Assembly: GCA_963575745.1 (NCBI GenBank)
Contig: CAUYUJ010003920.1
Location: forward strand, 1-64,000
Length of the DNA: 64,000 bases
DNA from: Prorocentrum cordatum
Lineage: Eukaryota > Sar > Dinophyceae > Prorocentrales > Prorocentraceae
Direction of reading: 5' to 3'
Positions 43,200 to 52,731 of this stretch are shown one piece after another. Each line of letters begins with the position of its first letter. Position 1 is the stretch's first letter. The notes under the pieces were generated by a model. It was given only the letters and a program-made list of their open reading frames with translations, was not told the DNA's origin and made no database searches. Both the position numbers and the translations under genes were made by a program.

Positions 43200-43530
43200 A
43201 GTGTCCGCGACGCTAGCATCGACGTCAGCGACGTCAACCATTGCCCAACTCCCAGCGTCTGCGACGCTACCAACTCCTACCTTCCCAGCGTCTGCGACGC
43301 CAACGTCTACCCCCCCAGCGTCTGCGACGCCACTAACTTCTGTCTCCCCAGCTTCTGCGACGCCAGCGGCAACTTGTTCAACTCCAGCGTCTGCGACGCC
43401 GACAACCTCTACAACTGCAGCGTTTGCGACGCCGTCTACCATCCCAACTCCAGCGTCTGCGACGCCAGCTACATCCTCGGCCAAGCCAGCGTCTGCGACT
43501 CCAGCTACATCCTCGGCCAAGCCAGCCAGG
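43200..43530 (+). repeat. GCGTCTGCGACGCC repeat, ~27-36-bp periodic
   Basis: Ten or so copies of GCGTCTGCGACGCC separated by variable spacers; the last two units (36 bp each, 43455-43526) are nearly identical. Two frames stay open (SVCDA-type and PASATP-type peptides). It lies just 5' of the gag fragment and may be its untranslated leader or coding N-terminus. Confidence 0.85.
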
Positions 43531-43608
43531 ACTCCCATTTTCCCGCGACGACGACGCCTAGCAGCTGCACCGGTTGTCATAGCAGCTTCATCCTAACAGA
43601 TAGCACGA

Positions 43609-44870
43609 TGGCCGATCAAGATCAACGCGGTGAACGGTCTGTTGTTCCCAGATGGACTGGCGATCCATCCAAATGGCGTTTTTACATGCAGGAGGCAAAG
43701 CTTTGGAAGCTCAGCGAGAACTTGGAGGTTCCCAGGTGTTTGGCATCAGCCCTCGTTTTCAAGATGACGGGCATCGCGCGCGACGAAGCGCTCAACATGG
43801 CCGAGAATCTACCCCACCCACCTGGCAACGACGCGATCCAGGACGCCGCCGGGCGGAAGAAGGACCGCAACGTGAGAGGGATCCACAACGTACTGACCCA
43901 CCTCGAGGCCTCGCTCGGTCAGTAGAAACCGATGCAGAAGGGCGAGACACTCGAGAAGTTATGCGAGAGTGCTCAACATCATCTCCGCCGCGGCGAACTA
44001 ATGACCGACCGGCTCGCCAGGTTCGACCTCTGACTACGACATCTGCGCGAGAACGATGACGACCTTACACAGCTTGACGACGTGGCTGGGCGGTTCCTCC
44101 TGCGCGAGGCAGGGATCAGCGCCGAGCGGCGCGAGAGGGTCATGGGAAACCTGCCCGACGAGCGCTGCAGCGTCGCGACGAACAAGAATCTCTTGATCCG
44201 CATGTTCCCAGACATCCAGGTCCAGGAGCGAAACCATCGCCCACCTCCGAAGCCCGGCAACTGGCAGCAGCCCCGCTCCTCCAATTGGCCAGGGGGGGCA
44301 CGTCATCGAGGAGGGCGCTCTACCAACGTGTTGGACGAGCCCGAGGAGGAAGACGAGGGCCACGACGAGGGCGAGGACGAGGATGAGGAGGACGCGCAGG
44401 ACCTGGCGCGCCACGAGCTCGAGGCCTTCAGCACGGCGCTCGAGGCATCGGGCGTGGACGTCTCCGAGGTGTTCGACAACGACGACGACGCCGCCGAGCT
44501 GGAGGCGTCCGCGGCGGAGCTCGCCAACGCCCCTGAGGCCGTGGCCACGATCCGAGCCGCTCGCGACGCCATCAAGGGTAGGGGCGGCGGCCGTGGCGGG
44601 CGCGGAACCGCGCCGAAGCGTGGTTTCCAGCGTGGCAAGCTTCAGAAGAGTGTCGGCCAGCGGAAGAAGGGCTCCATCTGCTGGGGCTGCGGCCAACCTG
44701 GCCATTGAACGGGCGACAGCGATTGCCCGACCCCCGGGGCCTGCAAGTACGCCCCCGCGCCGAAGGCCAAGGGGCAAGGCGGCAGAGGTCGCCAGCGCCG
44801 CTCGGTTCAGATCACGGAGCTCGGCGGCGATGGCGAGACACCCCAACGCCGTGGCCACCCACGGAGGTAT
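43609..44870 (+). pseudogene. Gag fragment of a second copia-type element, three in-frame stops
   Basis: One frame runs from ATG 43609 (MADQDQRGERSVVPRWTGDP) through the UBN2/Gag-like PSKWRFYMQEAKLWKLSENL, LVFKMTGIARDEALNMAENL, then stop TAG 43923-43925, KPMQKGETLEKLCESAQHHL, stop TGA 44031-44033, LRHLRENDDDLTQLDDVAGR, FLLREAGISAERRERVMGNL, an acidic/Ala-rich linker, Gly/Arg-rich RGGGRGGRG and a zinc knuckle ICWGCGQPGH with TGA 44706-44708 directly after the His, then TGDSDCPTPGACK. No frameshift is needed, only three stops, unusual for such an old copy. The sequence fades into the ~62-bp satellite at 44870; protease and pol are missing here. Confidence 0.7.
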
Positions 44871-45130
44871 CTAACATGGTTGCCCAGAGCTGGAACCGAG
44901 TGGTTTCACATATCCAAGCCACCCAGGGGGTTCTAACATGGTGGCCCCGAGCTGGAACCACGTGTTTGCACGTGTCCAGGCCGCTCACAGGGGCGCCGCG
45001 TGTTCTTACATGTCCAGGCCCCTAGCTCGAACCATTTGTTCCTACGTGTCCAGGCCACCCAGAGGGGCATCGAACATGGTTGCCCCGCGCGTCCGCGTGT
45101 CCAGGCCACCTAGCATGTATCCGCGTGTTT
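44855..45130 (+). repeat. ~62-bp satellite, left of the copia-type element
   Basis: Units of AACATGGT(T/G)GCCC, GAGCTGGAACC, GTGTTT(G)CACGTGTCCAGG and CCACCCAGGGGG; AACATGG recurs at 44873, 44935 and 45073. The same satellite, same strand, occurs at 55815-56090. Confidence 0.8.
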
Positions 45131-45279
45131 TTACGTGCCCGCATGTCCGCGTGCGTTTACGCGCGCGGGCCACCCAAGCGGGTGGCGTCTAATATGCGGT
45201 CGGTTGGGCGCCCCCCAACGTGGGGGGGGGGGGCGCAACAGCCAGACCATAGCAATATATGAAAGAGCGTGTTCTACCG

Positions 45280-45480
45280 TTGCTGGCGGAAAACGGGGGG
45301 GGGGCCACTGCCGGTTCGAAACCCGCCCCCCCACCTTCCGGAAAACCGGGGGGAGTCACTGCCGGTTCGTGCCCCTCCCCCCCCCCAGCTCATCATGAAA
45401 AGGGGGAGGGGTGTCTACCGGTTCGACCCCCCCCCATCGAAAATCGGGAGGGGTCACCGCCGGCTCGAACCCCCGCCCTC
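45280..45480 (+). repeat. G/C-run repeat with CCGGTTCGA motifs
   Basis: Four units of GGGGTCACTGCCGGTTCG(A)...CCCCCCC with GAAAACCGGGGGG. The related array at 55490-55570 is in the opposite orientation. The GGTTCGAAACC core looks like a tRNA B box. Confidence 0.75.
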
Positions 45481-45724
45481 CAAAACCGAGGGGGGGGGCG
45501 GACAGTGGCGGGGGCGGTGGCGGTGGGGGCAGTGGCGAGGGGACAGCGGGACAGCGGTGGGGACAGTGGGACAGTGGTGGGGGCGGTAGTGGTGGGGGCA
45601 GTGGTGAGGACAATGGTGGGAACAGTGGGGACAGTGGACAGTGGTGGGGGCGGTGGTGGTGGGGGCAGCGGTGTGGGGGCAGTGAGAATGAGGTGGAAAC
45701 AGTGGGGCAGTGGAGGGCACAGTG
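45480..45724 (+). repeat. GGGACAGTGG minisatellite, left half
   Basis: GGGGACAGTGGTGG / GGGCGGTGG units run up to the CAGTG target duplication (45720-45724) of the copia-type element and resume at 55070 on the other side, so the element split a pre-existing array. Confidence 0.9.
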
Positions 45725-45917
45725 TGTGTGTGGAAATGTGACCCGTTTGAGCTTAATCATGTCTTACGTTGCGTGCATGATTCCTTGATGTATATTTGCA
45801 TGTGCGCACGTGCGCGCACGTCCGCTGCTGTTTTGACCCAGGCACCTTTCGACACCATGTCTCTTGTGAGAGAAAAGATACCCCTCGTTTTCGCCACTGA
45901 CCGTCCTTGACGCGTCA
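45725..45917 (+). repeat. 5' LTR
   Basis: Begins TGTGTGTGGAAATGTGACCC and ends GACGCGTCA; contains TGTATATTTGC as a possible TATA-like element. Matches 54878-55069. Confidence 0.93.
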
Positions 45918-45918
45918 G

Positions 45919-45930
45919 TGGTAGCGGAGC
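45919..45930 (+). promoter_or_regulatory. Primer binding site, initiator-Met tRNA type
   Basis: TGGTAGCGGAGC starts one base after the 5' LTR. TGGTAGCAGAG would be complementary to the 3' end of eukaryotic initiator tRNA-Met; one mismatch in the first eleven bases. Initiator tRNA priming is usual for copia elements. Confidence 0.75.
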
Positions 45931-45968
45931 GGCTCGGTTCTCCCCGGCCGTCTCCAGTTGCCGCCGCC

Positions 45969-48080
45969 ATGCCGGCGGACCTTTCCAGTGGCGAACGAGA
46001 TAAGGGTGTTCCTCCGACGGGCAGCGGAGAGAGAGGCCATGAGGCCCAGAGAGGTGCGCCCCAGGGCGCAACAGACAGCAGCAGTTTCACAGAGGCGCAG
46101 GCGCTCGAGCTGAGGAGCATCCTGCGCGAGGAGATCAAGGCGGCGTTCACCGCCTCGAGCTCCGCGGGCCAGACGTCGGAAGGTGCGGCTCATCAGGCCC
46201 GCGAAGGAGCGTCCGGGGCCGATCCGTGGGAAGACCTGGGCAGCGATCCGTGGCAGGACGGTCGCAGACGAGGCGCCGGCGAGAATGGGAGTGCGCAGTG
46301 GGGCGGCAGATGAGGCTGACGGTCAGCTTCAGCCGATGCGCAGTGGGATTCACGAGCCGGTGCGGACTTGAGCCAGACCAAGTGGTCGGGCGACGGCGGC
46401 TGGACTGCCGACGCCCAGAAGTGGAGCGCCGAAGATTGGCGCAGCAGCAGCGGAGACCGCGGGGACAGCACGGCGTGGCGTTCGTCCTCGTGGTGGGAGA
46501 AGCCCGATCTGGGGGATCCTGACCCCTGGTTGGGCTGGGGCGAGTATCGTCTCTGGCGCCGAGGAGTCCGGCGCTGGCTGGCAGGCGCGGGAGTTGCGGT
46601 CAGCCGCCGCGCAGACAAGATCCTGAAGGTGCTCGACATAGAGTTGAGAAAGAAGTTCGAGGACATATCGGATACGACCCTCGTCTCCGAGGCCGGCCCG
46701 CAGGCGATCTTGGACCGCCTGGATGTGCTCAGCGGCCAGCGCCAGGACGATGAGATGAGACGCGTGGGTTGCGAGCGTTTGGTTCGGCTTCCAGCGCCGC
46801 CAAGGGAGTCGCTGAGCATCTACGCGGCGAGAATGGATCAGGTCTTCGACCGCCTCTCGTCTCAGGGCCTAGACCTGAACAGTAAGTGGCGGCACTTGTT
46901 TCTCGAGGAAGGCGTCGGGGTCGACGACTCGCAGAAGCAAGTGCTCAATATCCTCAGCAAGATCACGGGCGTGCACCAAGATTTGCTGACAGCGGTTCGA
47001 GAAATGGACATGCAGCGCAATCAGAGCCTGACGCACGGCAAGAAGACGCTTGCAGAGTTCGAGCAGAGCTCCCAGCCGACGACATACGACGACGACGACG
47101 GCGGCAGTAGCATCTCGTCACTGGACTCGGAGCAGGAGCAGATGGCACTAGTGACGATAGATCAAGCCGACATCTCAGAGCTAGAGGTTCCGACCATTTT
47201 GGCAGAGCTAGCGTCTGAGAGGCGCAAGGCGTGGAAAGAAAATAAGGACTACAAGAGGCGGCTGAAGGTGGACAGGAAGTACTTCCCCACGCCGCCCCCG
47301 GCACCAGGAGGCGCCCGACCCCCTCGCCACCGTGGTCAGGATGGTCAACGGCGCCCTCGGAAGGAGAGGCTTTCGCTGCAACAGTTGATGAAAGTCACGA
47401 AATGCCACAAGTGCCATCAGGAAGGTCACTGGGCGAGGGAATGCACGAATCCACCAGCGGCAGGTTCCGGCTCAGCAGTACCGCCCAGACCAGCGACGGC
47501 TCCGAAGGCAGGCTTCTTCGCGCTGGCGAACGACGGCACCGCCTCGTCCGGTCTGGTGCTGATGGCGGCGCTCGGGCAGGGCCCGCTGAGAGCGCTGATC
47601 GAGAAGGCACGGTCGTCAGTCGTCCTCGCCTCCTCGACTCCTGAGCCATCCCCGCTTGTTTTTCTGACCACTCCCGGGGGAGAGATTATAGTAGATACCG
47701 CGGCCGGTCAGGGCCTCATAGGCCGGGCGTCCCTTTCGGAGCTAGACGAACGGCTTGCCTCCCTCGGTTTTGAGATTCCCAGGGCGCCCAGTGCCAGCCA
47801 GCACGCCCAGGGGGTCGGTGGTCGCACTAATGTTCTGACCGGCCTTCTCGTCCCGACGGGGATAGAGAGCCGTCGCGGCGTGGTGCAGCTCGATGTGATC
47901 AGCGAAGAGGTTCCAGCCTTGATGCCGATCGGCATGCAGGAGGCTCTTGGGGCTATCATAGACCTTCCAGAAGAGAAGGCTACGTTTAAGAATTTGGCCA
48001 CGACGACCCCTTTGAAGTCGCTTTCGTCCGGGCATCGGACGATCAGGATCGACAAGCTCGGCTCTCCCGACGATTTCATG
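45969..48080 (+). CDS. Gag, zinc knuckle and aspartic protease of the copia-type element
   Basis: ATG 45969 (GCCGCCATG context) opens a frame stopped by TGA at 46311 and 46317. The same frame resumes SQTKWSGDGGWTADAQKW and runs on to about 48080. Gag core: WEKPDLGDPDPWLGWGEYRL, DKILKVLDIELRKKFEDISD, RLPAPPRESLSIYAARMDQV. A CCHC zinc knuckle CHKCHQEGHWAREC lies at 47403-47444. Protease: EIIVDTAAGQGLIGRASL with the D-T-A catalytic triplet at 47694-47702 (usual DTG/DSG; DTA is also accepted in retroviral-type proteases), then GVGGRTNVLTGLLVPTGIES and VPALMPIGMQEALGAIIDLP. From about 48085 the frame shifts. The two TGA codons sit in a Trp-rich stretch and could replace Trp. Confidence 0.8.
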
Positions 48081-48085
48081 TTCCA

Positions 48086-49342
48086 GAGTCGGTGTCGAGC
48101 AAGTTTGGCGTTTCGAAGCAGGATTTTGTGCGGCAGCCTGGGCCGCAGCACAAGATGTCGGCGTGCCATAGCACCGACGACGTCGGCCCGACAGCGACGA
48201 GCGGCCAGTCGAGGGAGCTAGGCGAGGGTAGATCGAGGGTCCAGGGTCCGAGCCGAGGGTCCGGGGACCACGTTCAAGATTGACGCGAGTCTACTCGACA
48301 CGATGCCGACGACGTCCCAGACTGTCCAGTGTATTCCGCCTCATTTCCAGCATCAATTCCAGCACCTGTTCCAGATTATCCAGCATCAGTATCACATGAA
48401 GCCGCACATGAGCCAGCTTATCCAGCATCAGTACCCTACGAAACAGCAGGTCATGAGGGGAGAAAGGGGGTCTTAGACAAAACACCTGGGGGCTCGAGGC
48501 CGGACGCAGCTCGAACAAAAACGCTAGAACGTTCAAGCGCGTCAAACGTTCAGGAAAACCACTGCGCCTCCAAGACGTCCCGGTCCGTTTCGCTTTGCTC
48601 AGCCTCCAAACCGATTTGATTTGTGATTCCCTTCAGAGTTCCCCACAGAGTTTCATGGAAGATACCGCGCACGACCGGCATGACCGACCAGCACTATGCA
48701 TTGACTGGCCGGGACGCGCCGGAGAAGGTGCAGCTGAAGCACCTCCGCTGGGTTCACATCGTCGCGCAGAGCCTCAGGGTGGAGGAGACACTCGGCCTGT
48801 CGATCCTCGACATGAGTCACACGGGTCGCCTCTGGCCGGTGGCCTCCACTCGCCGGCAGCGTCACCTCGCGGTCGAGATGCTGCAGTGCCGCCACGGCCC
48901 GCTGAGGCGCCGTGTAGTAGCCAACGCCAACGCGACCTGGATCAAGTGCATCGACGGCGACATGAGGCTGGTTTACTGGAACCACTCGAGGATCGAGGTG
49001 CAGCCGCAGCTCTTGACGTTCGAGGGCGACCCGGACTACAGCACGGAGACGGGGTCGGGATCGTCGGACGGTTACACAGTGCCGAATCTCCGTCGGTACA
49101 ACAAGGGCCAGGACGACATGAATGAGCTGAAGGACGCGATTCCCTTCCAGCAGCACGGCCAGGCACTGCAGTTTCTCCTGCAGCCGCACGTGGCCCAGCT
49201 CCAGCAGCAGCATGCGGCAGCGATCCCGCCGGCGGTCCCGTGCACGCCGCGCCAGACCGACAAGTGGGAGGTGATCGGCAAGTCCTCACCCCAGTCCCCA
49301 GAGGCGACGGCGGCAGCGGCAGCCTCCCCAAGCCTCATGTAG
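48086..49342 (+). CDS. Linker region between protease and PPC domain
   Basis: Continues in another frame (VSSKFGVSKQDFVRQPGPQH), stops at TGA 48281-48283, resumes in the same frame (RESTRHDADDVPDCPVYSAS, a His/Pro/Ser/Ala-rich region with PAYPASVPYE repeats). After further stops it gives 48623-49342: MTDQHYALTGRDAPEKVQLK, HLRWVHIVAQSLRVEETLGL, MLQCRHGPLRRRVVANANAT, a Gln/His-rich helix (HVAQLQQQHAAAIPPAVPC) and a Ser/Ala-rich end. I do not recognise a domain. Its place between protease and integrase is where dinoflagellate copia polyproteins carry a long linker. Confidence 0.45.
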
Positions 49343-49374
49343 AATCAGGGACGAGTTGCGGCATGAGCCGATTC

Positions 49375-49425
49375 GTGAGTGAGGTCGGCTGCGAATCCTC
49401 TTAACTCCAGCGCATCGTTTCGCAG
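49375..49425 (+). other. Possible 51-base intron or leader gap
   Basis: GTGAGT at 49375 and TTTCGCAG ending at 49425 would make a short GT-AG intron just before the next frame. The preceding frame ends in TAG 33 bases earlier, so splicing would only help in another frame (RIRDELRHEPIR). Weak. Confidence 0.25.
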
Positions 49426-51020
49426 TTGGAGGCACCGGCATCCGAGATATTCTATTTCCCGAGGTGCACAGAGGAGGAGAAGGGGACACATATGGGGTTC
49501 TTTTCGATAAGCAGCACGACCGGGTGCAGGTGCTTTGTCAGCTCGGAGGATTATCCGAGTTTCTTTCCCGTTGAGGGCGAGTGCCATCTAGCCGTCTGTC
49601 ACGACGGCTGGGCCTCCGCCATCCGGGATGCCGAGTTTAATGACGACTACGAGACGACGATACCGAGGCGTCTGAGGCGAGAACTGGAGAAAACGGTGCT
49701 TGTTCTTCTCGCGGCCGAGTCAGGAAAGAGCGGCGGGGAACAGCAAGAGCGCCCTGGCCAGCAAACGCCACCCGGGGATGAAGTTCAGGGAATCTCCACC
49801 CGTGTTCGCTGTCCGGGGTCGAGCGCCTGTCCGCCCTCTACGCCCTCTTCCCCGCCCCAGGACTCGCCCTCTCTTCTTTCCCCCCTCCTCTCTCGTCGGG
49901 AAGTGGTTCGTCGAAGGAGGGAGGGAATGTCTCGAGGAATGATGGAGGTTTTCTCGCCACCCAGGATGTGCCCAGCAGCTCGCCTGTTGGGGGTTGCGGA
50001 TCAGGGAAGCCTGGATCTGTCCACGGGCTGGGATTCTCGGCGCCCCGAGGACCGACGTCTGGCGAGGGACCTTATCAGGTCCAGGAGGCCCGGGGTCCTT
50101 TTCTTGGAGCCTCCCTGCAGGGTTTGCAGCGTGGCTTTTGAGATTTCGAAAAATGTGATGGACCCAGCCAAGAGAGCCAGGGCCATGGTCGAGGGCATGG
50201 CTCTGCTCCGTTTCGCCATCGAGCTGGCTGAGCTTCAGGTCTCTCTCGGAGGGGTCTTTGCTCTGGAACATCCCGAGGGGGCGTCCAGTTGGAAGACTCA
50301 GCACATGGCGAGGCTTCTGTCTCTGCCGGGGGTGCAATCGATCGTTTTCGACATGTGTCGTTTCGGTTTGTGCGTGGACAGTGCCGGAGAGCTATCGAAG
50401 AAGCCAACTCGAATCATCAGTAACGACTCAGAGTTGTTAGCCTCTTTCTCTGGGCAGCGCTGCGAAGGTGGCCACCCCCATCACGTTTTGCGAGGGTCTG
50501 CCCAAACCTCCAAGGCTCAGGTCTACCCTCCCGGCTTGGCACAGCATCTGGCCAGGGCCACTAGAGAGGTCTTGGATCGAAGGGCCAGGCAGGTCAGAAC
50601 TTCGGACGTGGTCGGTTGGATTCGCAAGGAGCTCCCGTGCCAGATCGAGCCGAGTCCCTTCCCGATCCCTGATGTGTTGTGGTCTTGCTACCCGTCGGTG
50701 CTCGACCCCGGGGACCTCGCGGATGAGGAACCCGAACACGACGGGTCGAGTCCGGGCCCCGAGGACTCGACGGGTCAGGACAAGCTTGCGTGTCCGCCTC
50801 TTGAGATCGACGCTAGGGCGCGTGACATGATTCAAAAGGTGCATGTGAACCTTGGCCACCCCGCTCGTCCCATCTTCTTGCAGATACTCCGAGGGGCTCA
50901 CGCGAAGCCCGAGGTCTTGCAGCACGTGCGGCGAGAGTTCGCTTGCCCAGACTGCGAGTCCCATCCCCGCCCCGCACATCGGAGACACGTTGCGATGCCT
51001 CGCACATACCAGTTAAACAG
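49426..51020 (+). CDS. Methyltransferase-like PPC domain and integrase zinc finger of the copia-type element
   Basis: One frame of about 530 codons. After an N-terminal region (ASEIFYFPRCTEEEKG) and a Pro/Ser linker, the domain at about 49945-50580 reads SLDLSTGWDSRRPEDRRLAR, VLFLEPPCRVCS (PPC 50110-50118), GVFALEHPEGASSW, VQSIVFDMCRFGL and KKPTRIISNDSELL. This layout recalls C5-methyltransferase motifs with an eroded cofactor motif (no clear FxGxG). Next comes the HHCC integrase finger: DMIQKVHVNLGHPARPIFLQ then REFACPDCESHPRP (50820-50970). The frame is lost at about 51020, just before the integrase core. The domain is common in dinoflagellate copia polyproteins as I recall; its activity has not, to my knowledge, been shown. 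Confidence 0.7.
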
Positions 51021-52690
51021 GGCCCTGTGGTGGCTGTCGACTCCTTTCACTTCAGTTTTGGAGGAAAGCTCCTCACGTTTTTGAACATGATCTGTCACGG
51101 GACGAACTATCAGGTCGTGGCCCGATACGAGGGGGGTGCCCACGAGGCTTGGGAGTGTTTCGTGTCGTCGTGGCTGCGATATTTTGGCCCCCCGGAGCTT
51201 CTGATCACGGACGGCGGTCCAGAATTTCAATTCGAATTCTCCCGCGGCACCGAGCAGAGAGGAATCTTCCAGCACGGTACCAGTGCCGAGGCTCCGTGGG
51301 AAAACGGTCGCTGCGAGCGGCGCGGGGGTTGGGTCAAGGACCTGGCTCTCGGAGGTTCCGAGGGGGCCCCCGTTTCCACGGAGCGTGAGTTTGAGCTGTT
51401 GGTGTATGAGATAACCGCCGCGAAGAATTTGCATCTTCACAGGGGAGGGTTCTCCCCGAACCAACTCGTGTTCGGAAGGAACCCTAGAGTTCCACAGGAC
51501 TTGTTGTCGGACGATCCGGTCAATCAAGTGGGCCTAGATGACATGGCCGAGGGGGTTTGGGACCAGGACACCGCTGCGGCGGATTTCTCTAGAGCCACGG
51601 CCATCAGGAAGTGGGCGCGGACCATGCTCGTCGAGGGCAGCTGCCGGGAGAAGGTGCACTCGGCGGCAAGAACCCCCAAGCACCGGGATCAAAAATATGC
51701 TCCAGGCGATTGGGCACACGCGCGGCGTCGAGCACCGGCCTTACAGCAGAAGACAATTTTTTCCATGCAGCGAGATCGCTGGTGCGGTCCTGGATTGGTA
51801 GTTTTCCAGTACGGGAACTCCGCGTGGGTCTCTATGAGATCCCGTCTCTGGAAATGCGCGACAGAACAGCTCCGCCCCGCGTCCGGCCCCGAGGCCCGAG
51901 GGGCCGAGATGCTCCAGGATGCGGCCCTCCAGGACCTCGCCCGCCAGGTGCAATCCGGTTCCCAGAGAACTGGCGTGGACGTGTCCCGCGAGGGGCCCCC
52001 TCCCGATGAAGAGCGGGACGGTCCAGTCAGCGGGGATCGAGAAGCAGTTCATGCACCTCTTCCCCCCCCCCCCCCCCAGCGGCTCCCGACTCGAGCCAGC
52101 TTTCTCCGCCCGCTCGAGCGGCGGGCGAGCCAGGTGCCGACGTCCCTCCGCCCGAGCTGTCTCCGCCCCCCCGCTCTCGGTCTGATGCCTCCACTGCGGC
52201 TCTCAGAGAACCGCCGATGTCCCGTGAGGTCTCTTCTCGCACGGGCCTCCCCTCGGATCAGACGTCGGAGAGTGGTTCTGACGCCGCCGGAGGAGCCAGC
52301 TCCGGTTCCAAGAGAAGAGGCGCTGATCTTGTCCAGTCCAGCGCGGACGGAGGCATGCCCGGCATCTCAGAGGAGTTCGAGGCCCCAGCCCAGGATCGTG
52401 TCCCGGTCAGCCCTGGCATTGAGGGATCCAGCAGTCCAAGCCTGCAGCGCGGGGTCCATCCGGAGGGTCCGGGGCCGGGAACTCAGGCCCAGTCCCCGGC
52501 TCCGCAAGGGCCCCCCCCCGCACGGCCCCTCCGAAGCGGTCCTTCCAGACGGACCAGCGGGCGAGGGCCATCGTCTGCGAGAGCTGTATTTGATCCAAGC
52601 CAACCGCGTGAGGGATATGAGCGCACGAGCGTGGGACCGCCCTCTCGGAACAGTTCGATGCGGCAGTCAGGTCGAGGTCCAGTGATCTGA
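51020..52690 (+). CDS. Integrase core and C-terminal region of the copia-type element
   Basis: In the new frame VVAVDSFHFSFGGKLLTF (first Asp of the DDE triad), SWLRYFGPPELLITDGGPEF (second Asp) and SAEAPWENGRCERRGGWVKD (Glu), then EFELLVYEITAAKNLHLHRG, NQLVFGRNPRVP and the GKR-like APGDWAHARRRAPALQ...DRWCGPGLVVFQYGNSAWVS. The Asp-Asp-Glu catalytic residues are all present. A run of 16 C at 52062-52077 marks a frame change into a Pro/Ser-rich linker (about 52078-52510) and a run of 9 C at 52511-52519 marks the next. The last segment (LRELYLIQANRVRDMSARAW) connects to RT in yet another frame. Confidence 0.8.
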
Positions 52691-52731
52691 GCCGCTACGG
52701 GGATCGTCTCAATAGAGGGCCGGATCGCGGA

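Noticed and set aside
43609-48283. Alternative genetic code with TGA read as Trp
   Set aside because: Other frames here use TGA as a clean terminator (for example at 10461, 21463, 28271 and 29017) and frameshifts and TAG stops also occur, so decay or mutation bias is simpler.
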